Part shown: one piece after another, positions 25,597 through 35,184 of the stretch | Layout: every line of letters begins with the position of its first letter | Position numbering within the stretch: the stretch's first letter is position 1 | Origin: an uncultured Lachnospiraceae bacterium | GTDB lineage: Bacteria; Bacillota; Clostridia; Lachnospirales; Lachnospiraceae | NCBI GenBank assembly: GCA_902786365.1 | Contig: CADACD010000023.1 | Coordinates: forward strand, 1 to 64,000 | DNA: 64,000 bases | Reading direction: 5' to 3' | The notes under the pieces: model-generated | Database searches by the model: none | What the model was told of the DNA's origin: nothing | What the model saw: the letters and a program-made list of their open reading frames with translations, nothing else | Translations under genes and position numbers: made by a program

Positions 25597-27246
25597 ATGA
25601 GTGGAACATCAGGAGGACTAATATTATTGCCATTAATGTTTGCAGCATTACCGGTTGTGGGAATGGTGGTAGTTGGCAGTGCAGTCGTATCAGGAATAAG
25701 TGCGGCATCAAAGGCAAGAGAGCGCCGAAGAAATATGTACAATAATCAGATGAGAAATTCATACAATAATCAAATGGGAACTACTTACAATTATCAGGCA
25801 GGAACGGCATATAATAACCATACAGGAGCAGTATATAATAATCAGGTGAATACAGCGTATAATGTACAGAGTGATAATACGTATTATAATGAGATAAGAA
25901 GAAGTGGTGTTGGTGAAAATATAGGTGCATTTAGGGAAGAGATGGCTGCCAATATGAATGAACAGATGCGTCTCAATCAGGAAGTTTCTGACAGAATGAT
26001 GCAGGAGATGGAAAATAGCAGAAGACAGATGCTTGAAGTAATCAATTCCGGAAATCCTGAGGTTTATCAGCAGTATGTGGCAAACATGCAGGTTTCCCGA
26101 GCAGAGGTTACAAACCATATGTACAACATGCAGGACGAATTTGTACAGAATTATCATGTAAAAATTAATGAAAGCATGAATACTATCACAGAAACCATCA
26201 ATACAAAATATGCTTCATATATTGCAGAGTTACAACAGTACAGTAATGATATAAAGGCAAAAAATGAAAAAGCTGCTATGCTTGCAAATGATTATATTGA
26301 GGAAGCAAAAGTGTTGATTTTGGCGCTGGAACAGGATTATGCAGGAAATAAGTTTTCAGGTTTGAGACTGATTGATTTAAAAGATACATTAAATGCAGCA
26401 ATAGGCCAGTTGAATGCCGGGCATTATGAGGCGGCAATTGCAACTGCAAAAGATGTCTCTATTAATACAATTGATGAGATATACAGAGCTGACTGTAAGA
26501 AGCAGGAGTGGGAGAATTACTACTACCTTGCACTTTCCATGGCGACAGAGCTTGAGGCATATCTTACTGCACAGGAAATGATTACAGAAGATGTCAAAAG
26601 AGAAGTGGAAGAGAAAACAGGAAAGCATTTGGAAGAAGAAATAGTGGGAATCAGAATTACTGATTATATGGATACAATGAAAAACGGACAGAATCAGTAT
26701 GAATATCTGCTTGAAAAAACAAGAGAATTAAAAAGATTTTTAGACTCAGAAAATGCGAAAACTGCCTCAACAGAGCAGATGAAAGAATATGTGAATATTC
26801 TCAACACAAAACTTTATCCGGCTGCCACAACAGCAGTTTATAAGGCAATTTTGAATATGAATAATGCCTTTACAAGACAAAATATCAGTGAAGAGATAAT
26901 TGATTTTTTTGAGGACCATAATTTTAATTTTACAGGATATTCTTATGATGAGAATAAGCATGATGGGGCATTAAATATTGGATTGTCGAATGAAGTGACA
27001 GGAGAGGAAATTGTGGTGACACTTGCACCTGAACTTATGCCGAATGGAGATGTTCAGACAAAGGTTGAAATAAACCAGTTAAAAGGTGATGAGACAAACG
27101 AAGAGAGAAAGGCATATTATAGGGAGAGTGTACAGCAGGTAGTTGTTGACAGTACACCGGGTGCACAGATTCAGCTTGAATGCAACAGTGAGACGAGAAA
27201 TAAACTGTCGACAAAGACTGAGTTGAGAGACAAATTGAAAGTATAA
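25597..27246 (+). CDS. Ter-cluster membrane-anchored coiled-coil protein (paralogue B)
   Basis: A 549-residue protein with an N-terminal membrane segment (LPLMFAALPVVGMVVVGSAVV, about residues 9-29). Residues about 45-100 are a low-complexity run of Tyr-Asn-Asn-Gln units. A helical region of about 130-230 follows, then IDLKDTLNAAIGQL-NAGHYEAAIATA and QEWENYYYLALS matching the central motif of the preceding protein, and a C-terminal domain opening with EIIDFFEDHNFNFTG. It would tether the paralogue pair to the membrane, which fits the envelope-stress role proposed for ter systems; this is inference. AGAAGGAGG precedes the ATG by 9 bases. Confidence 0.7.
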   Translation: MSGTSGGLILLPLMFAALPVVGMVVVGSAVVSGISAASKARERRRNMYNNQMRNSYNNQMGTTYNYQAGTAYNNHTGAVYNNQVNTAYNVQSDNTYYNEIRRSGVGENIGAFREEMAANMNEQMRLNQEVSDRMMQEMENSRRQMLEVINSGNPEVYQQYVANMQVSRAEVTNHMYNMQDEFVQNYHVKINESMNTITETINTKYASYIAELQQYSNDIKAKNEKAAMLANDYIEEAKVLILALEQDYAGNKFSGLRLIDLKDTLNAAIGQLNAGHYEAAIATAKDVSINTIDEIYRADCKKQEWENYYYLALSMATELEAYLTAQEMITEDVKREVEEKTGKHLEEEIVGIRITDYMDTMKNGQNQYEYLLEKTRELKRFLDSENAKTASTEQMKEYVNILNTKLYPAATTAVYKAILNMNNAFTRQNISEEIIDFFEDHNFNFTGYSYDENKHDGALNIGLSNEVTGEEIVVTLAPELMPNGDVQTKVEINQLKGDETNEERKAYYRESVQQVVVDSTPGAQIQLECNSETRNKLSTKTELRDKLKV

Positions 27247-27266
27247 TAAATGGTGCGGAGGCAAGC

Positions 27267-30200
27267 ATGAGTTCTATTTTGGAAAGAACAAATTTGAATA
27301 GAATATATTTGATTTATGGACATTTAGATGATATGTTCATATCCGGAAATTTGCAGAAAAATAATTTTAGGGCATTTTTAAACGGATATTTAAAAAGCAT
27401 TGGATATGAACAGATTGTCTTTTATTCGGGTGCGAAAAATGTGGGGAAATTTGTGATGGATGATGAGAGTGCCAGATTAGCCATTAATAAAAATAAAAAT
27501 GTGCAGGCAGGAAATCCGGCAAATGGTGCAGCAACACAAGGAAATGAAAAGAAAAGACGAAGAATCTTAAATCCCAGAATGAATGCCAATCATAATGATG
27601 CGAATCATCATACAAATACGAATGGTAATAATGAGACGAACAGCGGTAATAATGCAAATAGCGATATAAACAGCGGTAATAATGCAAATAGCGATATAAA
27701 TAGCAGTAACAATACAAATGGCAGTACAAACAGAGATACAAGTGGCAGTACGAATGGCGATATAAACAGCAGAAACAATACAGCAGATAATGTAGACAAT
27801 AATAATACAGTCGGAAATAGCAATAGAAATCAGGAAAATGTAAATGGAAATATGGGACAACAGTACATGCAGCAAGGTACTGTGCAACAAAATAGTGTGC
27901 AGCAAAATAGTGTGCAGCAGAAACTCGTTTATAAGCAGCCAAAGATTACGCCAATTGAATTTTTGGAGGATGCAAAAAAAATTATGGCAGATTCGACACA
28001 TAAATCTGCCATTGTGTTTACTTTTTTTCAGGATTTTCTGACAGACCGAACTTCTCCGCTGCAGCCATATATGGAGCTGATATCCCATCTTTGGGATGAG
28101 TACAGTGGCAATGCAAACGAAAATATTTGTATTTTTCTGGCACCACAGATGACATGCTCTGACCTTGGCAGATTATTTGATACGATAGAAAATGGCTATA
28201 TATTAAAGAATCGTTTTTTCAATACAAACGGAACAGTAAACCGGGGAACAACAATAGAAATAGGTCTTCCCAATCAGGATGAACTTGAGTATATGCTGGA
28301 ATATTTAAGAATTATAGGGGATGCAGGAAAAAAAATCTTTTTCAAGCAGAGAGAAAAGAAAAGAATTGCCTCTGTGCTATTATTTTTAAGCAGGGAAGCG
28401 GAGAGAGATATCAATCGTTCCGGCTATATGAATGAAATCTATGATAATCTGGTAGATTATATGAAGATGTCAGATGATAATCTGGTAGAAGTAAATGAAG
28501 AGGTAATCTCAAAATTGTATAGCAAATATAAAAAAGAAGATGACTCCAATCCTCTTGAGAAATTGAAGAGTACAAGAGGCTGGGAAAGTATTGCAACAAG
28601 AATTAACGAGATATTGCGGGATTATCATATGAAGAAACAGGCAGCAGAACGTAGCAGCATCAGAGGGGAAAAAAAGAAAAATCATTTCTATGCGAATGAG
28701 AGAATTGATAAAGAAGAGGATAGTGGTTACAGATATCTGGTTCCTCACTTTATTCTGCGGGGAAATCCGGGAGTTGGAAAGACAACAGTTGCAAGATTAA
28801 TAGGACAAATATTCTATGAGGAAGGGATTTTACGAAAGGGAATCACGATTGAGGCAAAAAGAGATGATCTTGTAGATGCCTATGTGGGGGGAACTGCAAT
28901 TAAAACGACAAATTGTGTTGAGAGTGCTGATGAAGGCGTCTTGTTTATTGATGATGCATACTCTCTTTTGGAAAAAGGAGATGAGCATAATTTTGCAAAA
29001 GAGGCGATTGATACGCTTGTTCCGATTATGACAAATCCGGATAAGTATCGATTTTGTATGATTATGGCAGGCTACCCTGAGCAGATGGATGAGCTGTTGG
29101 AGATGAATGCAGGACTCAAAAGCAGGTTTAGCAAGGCAAATATATTGACAATTGAAGATTACAAACCGGATTTGTTGAGAGATATCTTTATCAGTAATTG
29201 CCATAAAGATGGTTATCGGTTTGTGGCTGAAGAAGGTGAAACACTTGATTTGGATTTGTTTTTTACCAATCTCTATAACCAGAGAAATAGGGCAGATTTT
29301 GGTAATGCGAGAGATATTGTAGCGATTGCAAAAGAGGTTAAAATGCAGTGCAGCTTAAGAGATGACGTGACGAGATGCATTATCAGAGAAGACTTTGGAG
29401 ATTATCAGAAATATTTTGTGAAACATGGTGTTTCCTCTATTGATGAAATTTATGCTCAGATTGATTCATATGTTGGAATGGAGTTTGTGAAAGACCTGTT
29501 CAAAAATATCAGATTTGAAATATTAGATACCATAGACAGTAAAAAGCGTGGGATTAAGCCGGAGTCGTATCCGGATCATTATATATTTGCAGGAAATCCG
29601 GGTACCGGAAAAACTACAGTAGGAAAGATGATAGGTGAATTTTATCATATGATGGAAGTGCTGGGAGGCTCAGAAACATTGTTTGTGGATGCATCAGATA
29701 TCATAGGAAACCATGTAGGAGATTCCAAAAATAAGATAGTGGAAGTGATGCAGGATGCGATCGACCATAACCAGTTACTCTATATCGATGAGGCATATCA
29801 GATATCAGAGTCGGCCTATGGCAACGAAATCATAGGTGCAATGATGACAAAGATGACGGAAAATGCGGATGATTTCAAGGTTATCTTTGGTATGTATTCC
29901 AATAAAGTGGAAGATTTTTTGAAAATGAATGCGGGACTTTCAAGACGTCTTCGAATTGTCGAGTTTCCTGATTATACACCTCCACAGCTTTTAGAAATCT
30001 TTGACAGAACCATCAAGTCGCAGGGATGTACCATCACTGATGAGGCTCATGAAAGAGTGAAACTGATACTTACCCACAAGTACAATATCAGAGGGGAAGA
30101 TTTTGGTAATGCCGGAGAAGTGAAAAAGATGGTCATAGACATGAAAAGATTAAGGCTTGAGAGAACTTATTCATCAGATAATCCTGATATTAATAAATAC

Positions 30201-31109
30201 GAATATCAGCTTAGTGATATTCCAAAGAATCTGCTTGATATGGTAGAGGGACAGGTAAATCCTAAATCATTTGATGACATTATGAAGGAATTGAATGAAC
30301 AGATAGGCATGTCTGATTTGAAAGATATCATTATACAGAAACAGGAAGAGATGGTTTATGCAAGAAAGAGCGGTGATTCTATTGATGATATAAGACCGGG
30401 CTATTACTTCTTTGTAGGAAATCCGGGAACAGGAAAATCGACAAGTGCAAAATTATTTGCCGAGTGTCTTTACCAGCTTGGAATTGTGAAAACAGATAAT
30501 TTTCACTCTTGTACGGCAAAGGATTTGATAGGACAGTATGTGGGAGAGACAGATAAGAAAACATATACCCTATTGCAAAAATCAAAGAATAGTGTATTGT
30601 TTATTGATGAGGCTTACAGCCTGTCATATGCGGACAGCCATTCGGATACAAATTTTAAGAAAGAGGCATTAGAGCAGATTATCGCATTTATGGATGAACC
30701 GGAGCACCGCAAAAACTGCTGTATTATCTTTGCCGGATATGAAAAGGATATGCAGGGACTTTACAGGTCAAACAGCGGAATGCGTTCCAGAATAGAGGAG
30801 GTTCATTTTAAAGATTACACGGCAAAAGAAACATATGATATCTTCAAATTGTTCTGCACAAAAAATGGATTTTCGGTCAGCGATGATGTAGAGGAAATCT
30901 ATGTGCCGGTATTTGAAGAATTGAAAAAATTGGAGTATTTTTCTAACGGAAGAACAGCAAGAACAATCTATGAGAAGACAACGATGAATTTAAAGAGAAG
31001 AGTAGTAAGAAGTGATGATATAGCACCGGGGCAGGAAAAACTCATTACAAGGGAAGATTTGCTGGCTAAAGAAGAGGCTGTGAAAGTCATTGGAGTAGAT
31101 GGAAAGTAG
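27267..31109 (+). CDS. Ter-cluster protein with three CbbX/SpoVK-like AAA+ modules
   Basis: A 1280-residue protein. After about 75 residues comes a low-complexity Asn/Ser/Gly/Thr stretch (about 110-190), a divergent P-loop-like region (PLQPYMELISHLWDEY), then three AAA+ modules. Walker A motifs are GNPGVGKTT (about 498), GNPGTGKTT (about 775) and GNPGTGKST (about 1050). Walker B motifs are LFIDDAYSL, LYIDEAYQI and LFIDEAYSL, so the first has Asp where the catalytic Glu is expected. Each keeps an arginine finger (KSRF, SRRL, RSRI). CbbX-type AAA proteins remodel partner complexes; this one probably remodels a Ter assembly. The gene starts 20 bases after its neighbour. Confidence 0.8.
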   Translation: MSSILERTNLNRIYLIYGHLDDMFISGNLQKNNFRAFLNGYLKSIGYEQIVFYSGAKNVGKFVMDDESARLAINKNKNVQAGNPANGAATQGNEKKRRRILNPRMNANHNDANHHTNTNGNNETNSGNNANSDINSGNNANSDINSSNNTNGSTNRDTSGSTNGDINSRNNTADNVDNNNTVGNSNRNQENVNGNMGQQYMQQGTVQQNSVQQNSVQQKLVYKQPKITPIEFLEDAKKIMADSTHKSAIVFTFFQDFLTDRTSPLQPYMELISHLWDEYSGNANENICIFLAPQMTCSDLGRLFDTIENGYILKNRFFNTNGTVNRGTTIEIGLPNQDELEYMLEYLRIIGDAGKKIFFKQREKKRIASVLLFLSREAERDINRSGYMNEIYDNLVDYMKMSDDNLVEVNEEVISKLYSKYKKEDDSNPLEKLKSTRGWESIATRINEILRDYHMKKQAAERSSIRGEKKKNHFYANERIDKEEDSGYRYLVPHFILRGNPGVGKTTVARLIGQIFYEEGILRKGITIEAKRDDLVDAYVGGTAIKTTNCVESADEGVLFIDDAYSLLEKGDEHNFAKEAIDTLVPIMTNPDKYRFCMIMAGYPEQMDELLEMNAGLKSRFSKANILTIEDYKPDLLRDIFISNCHKDGYRFVAEEGETLDLDLFFTNLYNQRNRADFGNARDIVAIAKEVKMQCSLRDDVTRCIIREDFGDYQKYFVKHGVSSIDEIYAQIDSYVGMEFVKDLFKNIRFEILDTIDSKKRGIKPESYPDHYIFAGNPGTGKTTVGKMIGEFYHMMEVLGGSETLFVDASDIIGNHVGDSKNKIVEVMQDAIDHNQLLYIDEAYQISESAYGNEIIGAMMTKMTENADDFKVIFGMYSNKVEDFLKMNAGLSRRLRIVEFPDYTPPQLLEIFDRTIKSQGCTITDEAHERVKLILTHKYNIRGEDFGNAGEVKKMVIDMKRLRLERTYSSDNPDINKYEYQLSDIPKNLLDMVEGQVNPKSFDDIMKELNEQIGMSDLKDIIIQKQEEMVYARKSGDSIDDIRPGYYFFVGNPGTGKSTSAKLFAECLYQLGIVKTDNFHSCTAKDLIGQYVGETDKKTYTLLQKSKNSVLFIDEAYSLSYADSHSDTNFKKEALEQIIAFMDEPEHRKNCCIIFAGYEKDMQGLYRSNSGMRSRIEEVHFKDYTAKETYDIFKLFCTKNGFSVSDDVEEIYVPVFEELKKLEYFSNGRTARTIYEKTTMNLKRRVVRSDDIAPGQEKLITREDLLAKEEAVKVIGVDGK

Positions 31110-31117
31110 GTGATGGT

Positions 31118-32377
31118 GTGCAGGAAAGAACAAAAATAAGTCTTTATGATTGTTTATATGGAAACAATATTCAGAGGGCATATTTGGATGAATATGGTGT
31201 AAGAAATGTTTGTATGAAAAATGTGATTGAAATATTTCGACAGGCTCATCATGCCGGAAATCAGGTGGGACCAATTAATCTGTGGAATGTGATAATTGAT
31301 GGCAGTACAGGTGAAGTACAGATTCCTAAAAAAATGCTCATAGATGAGATGTTTAACACGATTGATACAATCAAATGTCTTCCACCCCGAATCATAAGTG
31401 CGAAACCAAAGATGTCGCTTGAAATCAATGAAAATCATTTATCAGAAAAATTTTTTGACAAACAGCAATTAGAAGAAAGTTTAGACGCACGACAGCCACA
31501 AACGCATAGTGAAGAAAAAACAGATGAAAAAATGGAGTTTACTATTTATGATGACAATTACTGTCTTGCACTTCTTTTATTTATCATCAGATATAATGCC
31601 TTTCCTTTTGATGGAAAGCTTGTGTATGAAAAACCGATGGTGACCAAAAATCAGGCATTAAAACGATATGGTTATCCGATATTCGTTTTTGATGACAATA
31701 ATACCACAAATGAGGTCTATGCAGAACAATCGAGTGATATTATCAAAAGATGGTATCATGATGAAAATAGAAATATGAAAACGCTTTTTTTGCAGATGTT
31801 TACCATTGGGATAACAGGCAGCAAGTACAGTGTACAGGTAAAAGATTGGGAAGAAGCGTTGAAAGATAGTGAAACTGATAACAAATTACAAGATAAAACC
31901 AATGATGCAAAAAATAGTGAGCAGAAAAATATCACAAGTCATATAAAGAATAGTGAGCAGAAAGAGTTCACAGATGATAAAAAAAATGACGTTTCAAGTG
32001 AAAATATGATTCATTCGAATAGTTTGAATGCTAATGAAAATAATAGAGATAATATGAAAAATGATAAAGAAATTGTCACAAAAATTTGTAATGAAGTAAA
32101 TTATATAGAGACAGATGAAATAAAAATTGATATAATTGCCGGTAGGGAAATCTACGAGAGAGATTTGGGAATTGATACAGAGGAAAATAAAAAGATTTGT
32201 GTTGTTGTCAAAAATAATAAAGATGAGAGGGTGCTGGCACTTGGAAATTGTACTGATGATACATGGAGTCTGTATCTGCCAAATTCAAAAGAAGTTCTTG
32301 TGATGCCAAAACAAGTAGCACCGGTGGTAAAGGGAGCGATGATATGTATTGGTGAATTGATTATTAATATTACTTAG
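31118..32377 (+). CDS. Degenerate kinase-like protein of the Ter cluster
   Basis: A 419-residue protein that lines up with the back half of the next gene. AHHAGNQVGPINLWNVIIDGSTGEV matches the kinase catalytic-loop region HSKGYSYQDVNEGGFFINPENGDV, but the catalytic Asp is gone and the whole ATP-binding lobe is absent. LALLLFIIRYNAFPFDGK, PIFVFDDNN and IIKRWYHDENRNMKTLFLQ match the C-lobe, and the end (VLALGNCTDDTWSLYLP...GAMICIGELI) matches the beta domain of the kinase. A Lys/Asn/Asp-rich insert sits at about 250-320. It is best read as a pseudokinase or adaptor. Its GTG start is 9 bases after the AAA gene. Confidence 0.7.
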   Translation: MQERTKISLYDCLYGNNIQRAYLDEYGVRNVCMKNVIEIFRQAHHAGNQVGPINLWNVIIDGSTGEVQIPKKMLIDEMFNTIDTIKCLPPRIISAKPKMSLEINENHLSEKFFDKQQLEESLDARQPQTHSEEKTDEKMEFTIYDDNYCLALLLFIIRYNAFPFDGKLVYEKPMVTKNQALKRYGYPIFVFDDNNTTNEVYAEQSSDIIKRWYHDENRNMKTLFLQMFTIGITGSKYSVQVKDWEEALKDSETDNKLQDKTNDAKNSEQKNITSHIKNSEQKEFTDDKKNDVSSENMIHSNSLNANENNRDNMKNDKEIVTKICNEVNYIETDEIKIDIIAGREIYERDLGIDTEENKKICVVVKNNKDERVLALGNCTDDTWSLYLPNSKEVLVMPKQVAPVVKGAMICIGELIINIT

Positions 32378-32510
32378 AGTAGATTTCAAAATGAAGGACA
32401 AACTGGACGATTTAAAAAATGAAAGTAAATAAATGAAAGCAAAGAAATGAAATCAAAAAATAAAATCAAAAAAATGAAAGCAAAAAAATAAAAATAAAGA
32501 CAAATTTGCC
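32378..32510 (+). repeat. A-rich tandem low-complexity spacer
   Basis: The gap between the pseudokinase and kinase genes consists of degenerate repeats of the type AATGAAAGCAAAAAA (about 32410-32505). It has no reading frame of note. Confidence 0.6.
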
Positions 32511-32532
32511 GAAAAGACGAGGAGATGATAGG

Positions 32533-33792
32533 ATGCCATCATTAATGCGAGGAGAGAATATACCAACAATTAATCTTGCAGAAACTGTGACGATAATTGA
32601 TTATCTTGCAGAAGGAGGACAGGGAGAAGTATATAAAGTAGATTATAATGGAAAACTATGTGCTCTTAAATGGTATAAAAGGCCGGCACCGCCGGATGCA
32701 TTTTATGAAAATCTGGCTCAAAATGTCAAAAAAGGAGCACCAAATGAACATTATTTATGGCCTCTTATGCTGACGGCAAAATATAAAGGAAGTTATGGCT
32801 ATATCATGGAATTAAGACCGGAGCAGTATCACGAATTTGGTGAATTTTTGTTGAATCTTGCAAGATTTCGAAGCTATGAGACGATGATTAATGCAGCGCT
32901 TAACATAGTGGAAAGCTTCAGAATACTGCATAGCAAAGGTTATAGTTATCAGGACGTGAATGAGGGAGGATTTTTTATCAATCCTGAAAATGGAGATGTA
33001 CTTATCTGTGATAATGATAATGTGGCTCCGTTCGGAATTAATCTTGGTGTCAAAGGGATGCCAAGATATATGGCACCTGAGGTTGTGCTTAATATGAATA
33101 GACCAAATACGCATTCGGACAGATTTTCACTTGCGATATTGCTGTTTCGTTTGTTTTATATCGATCATCCTCTTGAAGGGCAATATACAATACAGTTTCC
33201 ATTAACAGATGCAATTGGAGCACAGTTATACGGTGTGAACCCGATTTTTGTGTATGACCCTGATAATGACAGGAACAGACCACATCCGGAAGCACAGCCA
33301 AATGTGATTAAAAGATGGAATCTGTATTCTGTAGATTTGCAGGTGGCATTTACAAAGGCATTCACAATGGGAATGAAGGACATCAACGGCAGGATTACAG
33401 AGACAGAATGGGAAGATATCCTCGTAAGAACAAGGGCACAGCTTGTGAAAATAAATGGAAGAGAGCAGTTTATCAATATATATGCAAGGCAGCCACTGCC
33501 CGAAGGGGTCAGAATTTTGAAACTTCCTCATTATGCTGTTGCACTGGCAAATGATTCAAAAATCTATGAGTGTCAGATTAATCAATATAGTGTCGATTTC
33601 AGTAAAGCAGCAGGAATTGTCAAACAAAGTCTTAGCAATAAAAATGTTCTCGGACTTGGAAACTTATCTGAAAATTCATGGAAGATAAAATACCGGGGAG
33701 GTCAGGTAATGGAAGTAAAGCCGAAGGGATATGCAAAATTAGAGCAGGGAGCAGAGATTGATTTTGGTGGAGTTGTCGGAACAATATATTGA
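32533..33792 (+). CDS. TerY-P type protein kinase
   Basis: A 419-residue protein kinase-fold protein. The Gly-rich loop is AEGGQGEVYKV (about 24-34), the ATP-anchoring Lys is in ALKWY (about 46), the catalytic loop reads YQDVNEGGFF (Asp kept, usual Lys and Asn replaced) and the metal-binding motif is CDNDN rather than DFG; GMPRYMAPEV is the activation segment and APE motif. A C-terminal beta domain of about 90 residues (LGLGNLSENSWKIKY) follows. It should phosphorylate Ter-cluster partners, opposed by the PP2C two genes on. ATG 32533 follows AGGAGA by 8 bases. Confidence 0.82.
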   Translation: MPSLMRGENIPTINLAETVTIIDYLAEGGQGEVYKVDYNGKLCALKWYKRPAPPDAFYENLAQNVKKGAPNEHYLWPLMLTAKYKGSYGYIMELRPEQYHEFGEFLLNLARFRSYETMINAALNIVESFRILHSKGYSYQDVNEGGFFINPENGDVLICDNDNVAPFGINLGVKGMPRYMAPEVVLNMNRPNTHSDRFSLAILLFRLFYIDHPLEGQYTIQFPLTDAIGAQLYGVNPIFVYDPDNDRNRPHPEAQPNVIKRWNLYSVDLQVAFTKAFTMGMKDINGRITETEWEDILVRTRAQLVKINGREQFINIYARQPLPEGVRILKLPHYAVALANDSKIYECQINQYSVDFSKAAGIVKQSLSNKNVLGLGNLSENSWKIKYRGGQVMEVKPKGYAKLEQGAEIDFGGVVGTIY

Positions 33793-33886
33793 TATAAAAA
33801 GACAGGAAATATATTTATTTTGAGCGAAAAAGTGAGCAGTTAGAAACATATATGAAAAATATAGTGATAGAAAGAAGGTAAGAACA

Positions 33887-34948
33887 ATGGGCGACATTTG
33901 GGATGGATTTGATTTTCCTACATTAGATCCGGTAAATCCGGTTAATTCTAATATCAATCAGGCAATTGATGCAACACCGGCTATTGATTCTATAGATGCA
34001 ATGCTTGTCAAGAGAGCAATGGTTGTATTTTTTATTATAGATATATCAGGAAGTATGAAAGGAGCAAGAATCGGAGCAGTCAATGATGCTATCAGAAATT
34101 TGCTGCCCGAACTCAAAAAAAGGGAGGCAAGTAATACAAATGCGGAGATCAGAGTGGCAATCATGGAGTTTTCGAGCAGTGCAAATTGGAGAACACTCAC
34201 GCCACAGCCGGTTTCAACATTTATTTATGATGATATCACGTATGTAAGTGGAGGTACTAATTTTGGAAATGCATTTAATGCACTGAATGAAAAATTATCA
34301 AGAAATGCATTTTTGAGTGCAGCTGCAGGGGCATATACGCCGCTTATCATACTTTTGACAGATGGAAAACCATCGGATATTGCCTTATATCCGGAAGCAC
34401 TGAATAACCTTAAGAAAAATTCGTGGTTTAGATATGCAACGAAAGCAGGAATTGCGATTGAAGAAGGAGCATTAAGTCCGGAATGTAAAAAAGTATTGCT
34501 TGAATTTACCGGGAATGAGAGTATGGTGTTGGAAGCAAAAAATACGAATATTTTGAGCAGGCAAATCGAGCTTGTAACATTGACAGGTGTCGATTTTGTA
34601 ACACAGCAAGGGTCATTACAGAACATCGATTTGATAAAACATGGTAATCAGACAAGCGCGAACAATCAGGTAAGTGCAGATAATCAGATGAACCGGCAGG
34701 CATATCAGCAGCCGGCAGCAGCGATTCAGAATAGCCAAATGTACAATGCGGGTGTAGTGCTTAATCCAAATCATCAGATGAACCAATATGATGCAATGCA
34801 GAATCAGAATACCGGAAATAATCAAGGATATTATCAGGTAGGAATGTCAAATCAAAATAACCAGATATACAATCAGGCAGGAATGGTAAATCAAAATAAC
34901 CAGATATACAATCAGGCAGGAATGGTAAATCAAAATAACCAGATATAA
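33887..34948 (+). CDS. TerY-like vWA protein, C-terminus lost by frameshift
   Basis: Residues about 45-245 form a von Willebrand A domain with an intact metal-ion adhesion site: IIDISGSMKG (DxSxS), SGGTNFGNAF and LLTDGKPSD. Such TerY proteins bind ligands or partners and act with the adjacent kinase and phosphatase. Residues 255-353 are an Asn/Gln-rich tail of 13-residue repeats (NQIYNQAGMVNQN). A stop codon ends the frame inside that tail at 34946-34948; the rest of the protein continues in another frame to 35165. An acidic aromatic start (DIWDGFDFP) is mirrored by the lost end (DIDWDDFPVFN). Confidence 0.8.
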   Translation: MGDIWDGFDFPTLDPVNPVNSNINQAIDATPAIDSIDAMLVKRAMVVFFIIDISGSMKGARIGAVNDAIRNLLPELKKREASNTNAEIRVAIMEFSSSANWRTLTPQPVSTFIYDDITYVSGGTNFGNAFNALNEKLSRNAFLSAAAGAYTPLIILLTDGKPSDIALYPEALNNLKKNSWFRYATKAGIAIEEGALSPECKKVLLEFTGNESMVLEAKNTNILSRQIELVTLTGVDFVTQQGSLQNIDLIKHGNQTSANNQVSADNQMNRQAYQQPAAAIQNSQMYNAGVVLNPNHQMNQYDAMQNQNTGNNQGYYQVGMSNQNNQIYNQAGMVNQNNQIYNQAGMVNQNNQI

Positions 34949-35165
34949 AAATAACCAGATATACAATCAGGCAGTAATGTCAAATCAAAATAACCAGATA
35001 TACAATCAGGTTGGAGTGCAGAATCAGAATAATCAGGAATACAGTCAAAATGCAGCGCAAAACCAGATGTATACACAACCGATAGTTGATGTGAGAGCAG
35101 GCGAAAATCCGGTTATTCCGGGAATGGATGATATAGATTGGGATGATTTTCCGGTATTTAATTAG
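34949..35165 (+). pseudogene. Frame-shifted C-terminal part of the vWA protein
   Basis: In the +1 frame the 13-residue repeats continue (NNQIYNQAVMSNQNNQIYNQ), followed by a unique tail ending DIDWDDFPVFN and a TAG at 35163-35165. Comparison with the repeats on either side suggests about 23 bases of one 39-base unit were lost, giving the frame change. A protein from ATG 34977 would lack a ribosome site. Confidence 0.7.
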
Positions 35166-35184
35166 GCAGTAAAGAGGTGGTATC

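Noticed and set aside
27484-28088. Long minus-strand frames opposite the Asn-rich part of the AAA gene
   Set aside because: They mirror the repetitive codons of the sense gene (Tyr/Cys/Leu/Ile-rich) and have no independent support.
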